In this document: positions 1 to 5,374 of the stretch, piece after piece
How the letters are laid out: each line of letters begins with the position of its first letter
Position numbering within the stretch: the stretch's first letter is position 1
Origin: a bacterium
GTDB taxonomy: Bacteria > Sumerlaeota > Sumerlaeia > UBA8349
Assembly (NCBI GenBank): GCA_013203855.1
Contig: JABMPG010000676.1
Coordinates: 1-5,374 of the forward strand
DNA length: 5,374 bases
Reading direction: 5' to 3'
Notes under the pieces: model-generated
Databases searched by the model: none
What the model saw: only the letters and a program-made list of their open reading frames with translations
What the model was told of the DNA's origin: nothing
Made by a program: the position numbers and the translations under genes

Positions 1-2
1 AG

Positions 3-405
3 TTCAGGGACCTGCTCAACGAGGCGGTGGAGAGCCTGGAACGCCGGCGCGAGGCCTGCGTGTCGAGCCGGGAGGAGTTGGAGTTTGCGGCGCGGATGGA
101 GATCGCGGAGCGTCGCAGCCGGTTGAAAAATAGAGCAGGCGGTGGACGAGGACGGGAGTGTGGTCACGAACTACAAGGATGGCCACGCGGAACTGGGAAT
201 TCAGCAGGGTTGGACGGTCCAGGCGAACAAGACGGCGAGCGCGATTACTCCCCCTTCTGCGCGGAAAGAGCCGTTCCCGGCAGAGCGAAGGTCACGGTCT
301 TCCCCTCTTCAGACCCCTTCACGCACTCCAGATCGATCTTCAGGTCCTGCCCCATTTCTATGGGATAGACGGAGAGTTCATAGGGATAGTGGTCGCGTTC
401 CATAA
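3..405 (+). pseudogene. 3' part of an unidentified gene, frameshifted at an A5 run
   Basis: The family is not recognised. From position 3 the plus strand reads a charged, helix-prone segment (FRDLLNEAVESLERRR..., then MEIAERRSRLK) with nearly every codon ending in G or C, a clear coding signature. After the five A's at 126-130 this signature leaves that frame and appears in the next one, where IEQAVDEDGSVV and then HAELGIQQGWTVQANKT are read. Removing one A would join them into one protein, so either the gene carries a 1-nt insertion or the sequence has a homopolymer error. The helical part is followed by a stretch that looks beta-rich. The GC3 signature fades near position 245. The frame then stays open, antisense to the convergent gene, to a TAA at 403-405. 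The native C-terminus may therefore be missing, or the two genes overlap tail to tail. The start lies outside the window. Coding status is well supported; the exact end and the function are not. Confidence 0.55.
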
Positions 406-3400
406 CCACGTCTTTGCCTCCCTTGAGGGACATCTTGACCAGCCCCCCGTCAACCGGTTCACACTCGACCACCACGTAGAGGGCGTCCTTGCCGAAAGGC
501 CCACGGATGCGGAAAGCGTGAGCCTTCTTCCACGGCTCGGGTAGGTCCTGAACCAGGTGTCCCGTCTCCAGGGGCGGGGTCTCGGGGTAGAGCGCTTTCT
601 CCTTCGCCGGAAGCGACAACGTAACCATGCCCAGTGGAGGGATCGTGACGACGGGCAGTTCCGCTTCCCCGGGCTTGCGCGAGACGGGGCGCGCCTGGCT
701 GTTTGCGTTCTCGAAGAGTTCCACGTTGCCATCCGGGATCAGGCCGATCTTTTTGGCGTCCAGTTGGACCTTCACATCGAGGGGCTCGTGAAGCTGGTTC
801 ATGAGCATAACGTAGAAGCGGTTCGGGCCACGCGCGGCCAGCCAATCCGCGTCGATCGTGTCCAGATTGACCAGGTCGCGTTCGATCCAGGGCACGGCGC
901 CCTTCTCTCCGAAGACTTCCCCGGGTTGAGTGCCGTATTCCCAATTGTAGAAGAAGGTGTAATCCTTCTGCACCGAGTATGGGAACTCGATCTTGCCTCC
1001 CGACAGCGCGAAGGCCTGCGCGAACAGGTAATCCAGCGCGAACGACAGGTGCGGCGCAATGTGGTGATAGTACAGGCCTCCAACGTACACGCCGTGGCCG
1101 TAGGGATAATCCTCGGCCAGGAAGAGGTCGGAGTAGAGCTGGACACCATAACCGGGATAGTTGGCGAACCGTCCGATGATCGTGTCTCTTGCATAGGTCC
1201 GGTAGATATCGCGCCCGGTGTAGTAATAGAGGCGGAGCAGGTGAGGCGCCCACACCGACATGGAGATGTCGCTGCCGAAGTTGGTGTTGAAGAGCTGCGA
1301 GTTGGGCGTCTCGATTCCCAACCCCACCTGGGCCACCTTCCATGCCTCGATCTGCTTGGGGAGCATGAATTCCTTCAGGTCCACCTGCGGGATCAGTTCG
1401 CCTCCCCGATAGAAGTTCGGGCGGTGGGTGGTGATGGGCCAGAGCTGTTCCGGGCTATGGACGCCGATCTCGCCGTTTGGAATCTGCGGCTGGGAGAAGA
1501 TGCTCGCGATCGTCTGGAAGCCCCCGACCTGGGCGGCGTCGATGTATTTCTTGTCTCCCGTGATCTGGTAGAGTTCGACGAGACCGTACCAGAAGGGGTA
1601 ATACTGAAGATTGTAGAACCCCAGGGCGGGCTGGGTCAGGCGCCCGTAAATCCGGTCGGCGATGAACGCATCCGCCTCTTTCAGGGTTTCTTTGAGCGTC
1701 TCGGGATCGTGATCCAAGCGGTAGGCCCCGAGCCAACTGGTCCACTGCGGCATGTCCAGCCATTCCTTCGGTTTGTCGCTTTGCATTGGCGCGCCGTGGC
1801 GGGACTTGAACTCGGCCATCCACGGGTTATTTCGTCCGAGGAGCGACCAGGCGCCTTCCCAGAAGGCCGCATCGTAAGCATTGCTGGGCACCTGGATCTG
1901 GACGCCGACCGGACCGCCCCCGCTGTTCCTGGCGCCCCGGTAGATGAAGCTCCCTTTGCGGCTCGCGACGAACTCGATGCTCGGAAGCCCCCGTTTGACG
2001 TAGAAATCCTCGTCGTGGCTCAGAACGGCCGCCGAGAGCAAGGTCAGGGGCGAGGCCTGTTTCACCATGTTCTGGTTCTCGATCTCGTAAAAGCCCTTGA
2101 GTTCCTCGTCCCACCCGCAGGCCGTCCCGTCGCGCAGGAGATCGATGATGTTCAGAGCGGCCCCGGTCAGGGAGGCGTTGACCGGCTTCCGGTAGTCCTT
2201 CACCTCCATAATGTTCGCCGAGCTGTACTCGAGAGCATCCTTCCAGTCCCCCGGCATGGCGAGGAACCGCCACGCCACCGAGTGGGTTTCGCCAATTTTC
2301 CATTCTGAATCGATCAGGCCCAGGACAGGCGAGAAGATGCAGGGCTGCGGCTCACAGTTCCAATTCACCGGAGAGAAGCCGTAGATGGGGTTTCGTCCGT
2401 TGGCCCACCGGAAAGGCAACCGAGAGGGCTCCGCCACGAGTGCCAGGGAGACGGGCTGTCCCTCCTGCTTGATCTGGAAGATGCCCAGCGGATGGGGCAT
2501 CACCGAGCTCTGGAGCAACACCGCCTTCAAGGGAAAACGCTGGAACTGGTAAACGGGCGGCATCTCGAGAAAGTCCACGTCCTCGCGCTTCCATTCCTGG
2601 AAAGCGCCCATGCCCACCGAATAGAATCCATCCTTGTCCGCCTTGCACTCCAGCGTGAAACGGATGTCCTGCCGACCCGGATCGAGTTGCCAGACCGAAC
2701 ACGCCTGCTTCCCGTCGGGGAGTTCGTACGTCACCTCGACCTGGTTGTCCGTCGTATTGCGGACCGAGCGAGGGGTCAGGCGCTGGGGATTGCCGGGCAG
2801 GAAAGGATTGCTGAAGGAGTCCACCGTGTATTCCCCTGCGGCGGTCTTGAGGTGGAGGGGGTTGTCTGGCGTTGACCAGTGGGGGTAGTAGCCGAGGGTG
2901 ACGTCCACCTTGGGCACGTACTGTAAGAAGAGATCCTGCCCCAGAGGGCGAGTCAGCCAGCCCTTCGGGGTCTGCATTTCCAGCCGCGTCGAGACCAAGG
3001 GCTTGTCGTCGTCCGCGCGTCCATCGAGGAACACCACCCGCAGGCGGTCATTTTCCAGGCGCGCCACTTCCACCTCCGACCCCGGGGATGTCTTCGGCGC
3101 TTCCGGGGCAAAGCCCTCCGGCACGATTGGGAGAACCCGCGCGTGATACCGGGCCAGGTTCTCCGGGGTGAACCATTCCTCGGTCAACGAAGTCGAGCTG
3201 AGCACCACGCCCTCGACCCTTGCAAAAAAAGCAACCGTGTCGCGAAGGGTGAGCATGTGATCGCCGGCCTGCAGGGGCATTTCGTCCAGCAGTTGCCAGT
3301 GAAAGCCGCTTTTCCCGTGGGTGCCGCCTTCCTTCTCGGTCAGCCGCCCGTCCAAACCAATCTTGAAACGACGCGTACGGGGTTGGTTGGTCGCGTAGTC

Positions 3401-3679
3401 CTGGGACGACGCCCACACCTGATAGCTCCCGGCCCGCGGGATATGGATCAGTGTCAGGGCGTCCTTGACCGGTATCTTCTTGTCCTCTGAATTCCCGAAC
3501 TGGAAATCGGCCGCTGTCAGATAGAAACCCTCGCTCCGCCACCCTCCCTCAAACTGGAAGTCGGCTGTGGGAACGTAGAGGATCGTGGCTTCGCCGTCCT
3601 GGCAGAAACCCGCTTGCGGCGTGCCCAACACGAGCGCCGCTGACAACATGCAGAGTCCAACACCGATACGGTGTAACAT
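245..3679 (-). CDS. Large secreted protein, putative toroid-fold carbohydrate-active enzyme
   Basis: The product is 1144 residues. The ATG at 3679 was chosen because it starts a good signal peptide (MLHRIG, then hydrophobic VGLCMLSAALVLG, cleavage around residues 23-27) and has AGGAG 8 nt upstream. The frame stays open further upstream, but that part is basic and antisense-like and overlaps the pseudopilin gene. Residues about 30-162 form a beta-rich module ending in a THGKSGFHWQ...LQAGDHMLTLRD...FARVEGVVLSS pattern, like carbohydrate-binding-type modules of secreted enzymes. Residues about 200-490 look like a beta-sandwich. Residues about 500-930 are helical, with segments such as FWYGLVELYQITGDKKYIDA and HLLRLYYYTGRDIYRTYARD that resemble repeats of (alpha/alpha) barrel glycoside hydrolases and polysaccharide lyases. 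A Tyr/His-rich cluster at 858-873 (YPYGHGVYVGGLYYHH) could hold catalytic or substrate-binding residues. The C-terminal region (950-1144) is again beta-rich. No specific family is assigned and the activity is inferred. It is probably periplasmic or extracellular and co-transcribed with the pseudopilin 38 bp upstream. Confidence 0.85.
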   Translation of the reverse strand: MLHRIGVGLCMLSAALVLGTPQAGFCQDGEATILYVPTADFQFEGGWRSEGFYLTAADFQFGNSEDKKIPVKDALTLIHIPRAGSYQVWASSQDYATNQPRTRRFKIGLDGRLTEKEGGTHGKSGFHWQLLDEMPLQAGDHMLTLRDTVAFFARVEGVVLSSTSLTEEWFTPENLARYHARVLPIVPEGFAPEAPKTSPGSEVEVARLENDRLRVVFLDGRADDDKPLVSTRLEMQTPKGWLTRPLGQDLFLQYVPKVDVTLGYYPHWSTPDNPLHLKTAAGEYTVDSFSNPFLPGNPQRLTPRSVRNTTDNQVEVTYELPDGKQACSVWQLDPGRQDIRFTLECKADKDGFYSVGMGAFQEWKREDVDFLEMPPVYQFQRFPLKAVLLQSSVMPHPLGIFQIKQEGQPVSLALVAEPSRLPFRWANGRNPIYGFSPVNWNCEPQPCIFSPVLGLIDSEWKIGETHSVAWRFLAMPGDWKDALEYSSANIMEVKDYRKPVNASLTGAALNIIDLLRDGTACGWDEELKGFYEIENQNMVKQASPLTLLSAAVLSHDEDFYVKRGLPSIEFVASRKGSFIYRGARNSGGGPVGVQIQVPSNAYDAAFWEGAWSLLGRNNPWMAEFKSRHGAPMQSDKPKEWLDMPQWTSWLGAYRLDHDPETLKETLKEADAFIADRIYGRLTQPALGFYNLQYYPFWYGLVELYQITGDKKYIDAAQVGGFQTIASIFSQPQIPNGEIGVHSPEQLWPITTHRPNFYRGGELIPQVDLKEFMLPKQIEAWKVAQVGLGIETPNSQLFNTNFGSDISMSVWAPHLLRLYYYTGRDIYRTYARDTIIGRFANYPGYGVQLYSDLFLAEDYPYGHGVYVGGLYYHHIAPHLSFALDYLFAQAFALSGGKIEFPYSVQKDYTFFYNWEYGTQPGEVFGEKGAVPWIERDLVNLDTIDADWLAARGPNRFYVMLMNQLHEPLDVKVQLDAKKIGLIPDGNVELFENANSQARPVSRKPGEAELPVVTIPPLGMVTLSLPAKEKALYPETPPLETGHLVQDLPEPWKKAHAFRIRGPFGKDALYVVVECEPVDGGLVKMSLKGGKDVVMERDHYPYELSVYPIEMGQDLKIDLECVKGSEEGKTVTFALPGTALSAQKGE

Positions 3680-3687
3680 GAGCAATT

Positions 3688-3692
3688 CTCCT
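3688..3692 (-). promoter_or_regulatory. Ribosome binding site of the large secreted protein gene
   Basis: On the minus strand AGGAG stands 8 nt before the ATG at 3679. It lies in the 38-bp gap between the pseudopilin stop and this start. It decides the start: the upstream in-frame ATG at 3865 lies inside the pseudopilin gene and would bury the signal peptide 62 residues into the protein. Confidence 0.75.
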
Positions 3693-3717
3693 ATGGTTGG
3701 TTTTCGGGTTCGTCGGG

Positions 3718-4494
3718 CTACTCGATCCGAAGAATCTCGCCGCCGCTGGCCGTCCCGTTCGTCGGGTCGTAAAGGTTGATAAGACCGTTGACGTAGGCAT
3801 AGGCAACTGGTTCCTCTGGAATGGCGTGGCTGGGTGTCATGAGCACGCCGTTCACGACGTCCCACTTCTTGTCAGGCCCGGGGCTCACGAGGAAGAACGT
3901 GAAGTTCCGGGCCTGCCCGTTGATCTTCATCACCATGGGGGCGAGCAAAGGATAGGTCGCTTGGGTGTTCGTGCCGAGCAGCGCTCCCGTCTGCCAATTC
4001 TGGGCGTGCTTGCCATCCGCCAGGGCCCCTTGGAGAGACAGACAGATGTAGCCGGCCTTGTCGAGCCCGCCATTGGATTCGCCAAAGGAATCAAAGGGAT
4101 CCGTGTAAGCAATCGTGTCCAGATAGGCCACCGGCGTGGTCAGGCGAATCGCCTGGTGCCACGGCGTCACCGTCGAACTGACATTCGGGTCGAAATGGTG
4201 ATAGATGTAGGCGTTGTACATGTTGGGTGAGGTGGCCAGATAGTATTCATAGAGGTAAGGAGTCTTGTTATTGTCAACCGTGTAGGACTGAATCCCCAAG
4301 GCAATCGTCCTCATGTCCGACTCGACCCGAGCGATCTTCGCGCGCGTCTGCGCCTCTAGGAAATTCGGGACGGCGATGGCGGCCAGAATGGCGATGATGG
4401 CCACGACGATAAGCAGTTCAATGAGGGTGAAGGCTCGGCTCTTCGAGCCCCACCCCCGCGTCGTCGCGCTTTCTGGTTCCAGGCGGTACGTCAT
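3718..4494 (-). CDS. Prepilin-type N-terminal cleavage/methylation protein (GspG-like pseudopilin)
   Basis: The product is 258 residues. The leader (residues 1-21) is basic and ends SKSRA, followed by FTLIELLIVVAIIAILAAIA. This is the class III signal cut by prepilin peptidase (PilD/GspO) before Phe22. Mature Glu5 (E26) and Pro22 (P43) are both present, and the residue before the cut is Ala instead of the more usual Gly. The N-terminal helix continues through FLEAQTRAKIARVESDMRTI, as in type II secretion major pseudopilins and type IV pilins. The C-terminal half has the SPGPDKKWD motif (204-212) and ends YDPTNGTASGGEILRIE, a tail common in the large pseudopilin families of planctomycete- and lentisphaera-like bacteria. 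At 258 residues it is longer than classic GspG (about 140). It would sit in the inner membrane and assemble into a pseudopilus or pilus. It is the first gene of a likely two-gene operon with the large secreted protein. Family membership is secure; its specific role is not. Confidence 0.92.
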   Translation of the reverse strand: MTYRLEPESATTRGWGSKSRAFTLIELLIVVAIIAILAAIAVPNFLEAQTRAKIARVESDMRTIALGIQSYTVDNNKTPYLYEYYLATSPNMYNAYIYHHFDPNVSSTVTPWHQAIRLTTPVAYLDTIAYTDPFDSFGESNGGLDKAGYICLSLQGALADGKHAQNWQTGALLGTNTQATYPLLAPMVMKINGQARNFTFFLVSPGPDKKWDVVNGVLMTPSHAIPEEPVAYAYVNGLINLYDPTNGTASGGEILRIE

Positions 4495-4502
4495 GGTGTC
4501 TT

Positions 4503-4509
4503 CTCCCTT
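4503..4509 (-). promoter_or_regulatory. Ribosome binding site of the pseudopilin gene
   Basis: On the minus strand AAGGGAG ends 8 nt before the ATG at 4494, a strong Shine-Dalgarno match at normal spacing. It supports this start for the 21-residue leader. Confidence 0.75.
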
Positions 4510-4531
4510 CTGCGTATGGGTAAAGGAACTT

Positions 4532-4545
4532 GCAATGCGTTTGCC
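4532..4545 (-). promoter_or_regulatory. Possible sigma-54 (-24/-12) promoter for the pseudopilin operon
   Basis: The minus strand reads GGCAAACGCATTGC. GG and GC are separated by exactly 10 nt, and the GGCA and TTGC blocks match the sigma-54 consensus TGGCAC-N5-TTGC. Bases preceding GG (A) and following GGCA (A) differ from consensus. Transcription would start about 12 nt downstream, near 4520, giving a leader of roughly 26 nt that includes the ribosome binding site. Type IV pilin genes are often RpoN-dependent elsewhere, which makes this plausible. No convincing sigma-70 promoter was seen on this strand. It is a sequence match only. Confidence 0.35.
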
Positions 4546-4580
4546 TTGGCGGAATAATCGGGTTCAAGGTGACACGCATT
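4534..4580. repeat. Nested imperfect inverted repeat in the divergent intergenic region
   Basis: The left arm (4534-4548) begins AATGCGT and ends CCTTG. The right arm (4565-4580) begins CAAGG and ends ACGCATT. Both pairs are perfect complements and share nearly the same centre (4556.5-4557), with 3 or 4 unmatched bases between the blocks and a 16-nt middle. The left arm overlaps the sigma-54-like element. It could be a regulator binding site, possibly for the divergent AraC protein, or a stem-loop. Neither is shown. Confidence 0.4.
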
Positions 4581-4631
4581 ACCTGAGACACCATTCTCTT
4601 CACCATCGCGGTTCAGCACAATAGTCAGAAT

Positions 4632-5374
4632 ATGCCAAAATGTTCTCAAAAAACGCTCTCCCTCCCCTGGAAGTCGATCCCGAACCGGATTTATGGTCTT
4701 TGTCAGAGGAACCATCCGAGATTCACACAGATGCTTCCTCTTTTCGCCGGGCATCAGATGGACGACCAGAAAGCCGACAGATTCAGCCTCGACAACTCGA
4801 CGAGATCTGATTCTGTTCCTGTTCACTATTTCCAGTACTGTCTGGGTGGCATGGGCATCTTCCGAGCCGGGGGGCGCGAGCACAAGATCGGCAAGGGCCA
4901 GGCCTTTCTGTTTAGCGTCCCATCCGATACGGCCTACTGGTTGCCCGAGGGGGCACGATGGGAACGCCTCTATCTGGCCTTTCGCGGCGAGACCGCGGCG
5001 GCCATAGTGGAAAGCCTCCTGGAAGAGCACGGCCCGATCTTCGACCTCCCGGGGGACTCCGAGCCTATCCGGATCCTGACGGAGATTTGCAGAGAGGCCA
5101 TGCAGCAGGAAAAGCCTACCGCTTTCAGGGCTGCAAGCCAGCTCTATCGCCTTCTCATGTCGCTATGCGAGAGGTTCCTGACCACGGAACAGGATTACCC
5201 AGTGCCGATCGCAAATGCGGTGAAATACCTGGAGGTCAAGTTTGCCTACCCCGACCTGCAACTTGAGGACCTGGCCCGCAGCGCCGGACTGTCAAAATCG
5301 TATTTTGGCCGTTGTTTCAAGCGCTATACGGGCCAGACGCCTGCTCTTGCGCTCCGCAATCGCCGCATGCAGGC
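4632..5374 (+). CDS. AraC-family transcriptional regulator, 3' end beyond window
   Basis: 247 complete codons are visible and the gene runs off the right edge. Residues about 60-120 form a cupin-like AraC sensor domain: HYFQYCLGGMGIFRAGGREH, then IGKGQAFLFSVPSDTAYWLP and WERLYLAF. This is the usual ligand-binding and dimerisation part, often for sugars. Residues about 125-185 are linker helices. From residue 194 the DNA-binding region begins (NAVKYLEVKFAYPDLQLEDL, then ARSAGLSKSYFGRCFKRYTG), which is the complete first helix-turn-helix followed by RNRRMQ. The second helix-turn-helix lies outside. The start is uncertain: ATG at 4632 is the most upstream in-frame start after the stop at 4584-4586, but it has no good Shine-Dalgarno. 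ATG at 4731 is the alternative and would drop 33 residues. It is divergent from the pseudopilin operon, and local control of that operon is the natural inference. The protein acts in the cytoplasm as an activator or repressor. Confidence 0.9.
   Translation, partial: MPKCSQKTLSLPWKSIPNRIYGLCQRNHPRFTQMLPLFAGHQMDDQKADRFSLDNSTRSDSVPVHYFQYCLGGMGIFRAGGREHKIGKGQAFLFSVPSDTAYWLPEGARWERLYLAFRGETAAAIVESLLEEHGPIFDLPGDSEPIRILTEICREAMQQEKPTAFRAASQLYRLLMSLCERFLTTEQDYPVPIANAVKYLEVKFAYPDLQLEDLARSAGLSKSYFGRCFKRYTGQTPALALRNRRMQ

Larger units (their letters stand above)
4493..4594. repeat. 9-bp inverted repeat, one arm over the pseudopilin start codon
   Basis: ATGGTGTCT at 4493-4501 is the exact reverse complement of AGACACCAT at 4586-4594, separated by 84 bp. 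The left arm includes two bases of the pseudopilin start codon and touches the spacer to its ribosome binding site. A minus-strand transcript starting upstream of 4594 could fold these arms together. A transcript starting near 4520 could not. Confidence 0.35.
4495..4631. other. Divergent intergenic regulatory region (137 bp)
   Basis: This is the only sizeable non-coding stretch. It separates the minus-strand pseudopilin operon from the plus-strand AraC regulator, the usual place for shared control sites. It holds the pseudopilin ribosome binding site, the sigma-54-like element and two inverted repeats. CACCAT also occurs twice in direct orientation 12 bp apart (4589-4594 and 4601-4606). No clear sigma-70 promoter or Shine-Dalgarno sequence for the AraC gene was found. 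Confidence 0.6.

Noticed and set aside
211..221. Small palindrome TGGACGGTCCA as a terminator for the convergent genes
   Set aside because: The arms are 5 bp with a 1-nt centre, there is no T-run on either strand, and it lies inside the coding stretch of the plus-strand gene.
557..2308. 583-codon open frame on the plus strand opposite the large gene
   Set aside because: It is antisense to a well-supported coding frame. Its composition (rich in Arg, Val, Glu, Asp and Gly with no fold-like pattern) is what a GC-rich gene gives on its opposite strand.
3680..3865. Upstream in-frame extension of the large gene to an ATG at 3865
   Set aside because: The extra 62 residues are Arg-rich, overlap the pseudopilin gene, and would bury the signal peptide. 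The ATG at 3679 has a good ribosome binding site.
4599..4626. Possible sigma-70 promoter for the AraC gene (TTCACC with an AT-rich block downstream)
   Set aside because: The -10 candidate matches the consensus poorly, so no call is justified.
4491..5030. 179-codon minus-strand open frame across the intergenic region and regulator
   Set aside because: It is antisense to the AraC gene, has no recognisable motif, and crosses the promoter region.
4958..5266. Open frame on the plus strand within the regulator region
   Set aside because: It is out of frame with the clear AraC reading frame, which shows family motifs through the same bases.

Overview
The window looks like part of a free-living, GC-rich Gram-negative bacterium. 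The best guess is the Planctomycetota / Lentisphaerota / Hydrogenedentota / Sumerlaeota neighbourhood. That rests on three things: a long pseudopilin with an 'RAFTLIELL' processing site and a C-terminal 'DPTNGT' tail, which is typical of the expanded pseudopilin families in these phyla; a cupin-type AraC regulator; and a very large secreted protein of unknown activity. The taxonomic guess is inference, not proof.

Layout. (1) Positions 3 to about 245, plus strand: the 3' part of an unidentified gene. It changes frame at a run of five A's (126-130) and its reading frame then runs into the 3' end of the convergent gene. (2) Positions 245-3679, minus strand: a 1144-residue exported protein with a carbohydrate-binding-like N-terminal module and a central helical region that resembles the (alpha/alpha) toroids of glycoside hydrolases and polysaccharide lyases. 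(3) Positions 3718-4494, minus strand: a 258-residue prepilin-like (type II secretion GspG/type IV pilin-like) protein, 38 bp upstream of gene 2 and most likely in the same transcript. (4) Positions 4495-4631: a 137-bp divergent intergenic region with a sigma-54-like -24/-12 element pointing toward the pseudopilin and two inverted repeats. (5) Positions 4632-5374, plus strand: an AraC-family regulator with its N-terminal sensor domain and first helix-turn-helix. The end is cut off by the window edge.

How they may work together (inference): the AraC regulator probably senses a small ligand, plausibly a sugar, and controls the divergent pseudopilin-hydrolase operon. The pseudopilin may belong to a secretion or surface apparatus that handles the large exported protein or its substrate. 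No RNA genes, CRISPR arrays, insertion sequences or convincing intrinsic terminators were seen.
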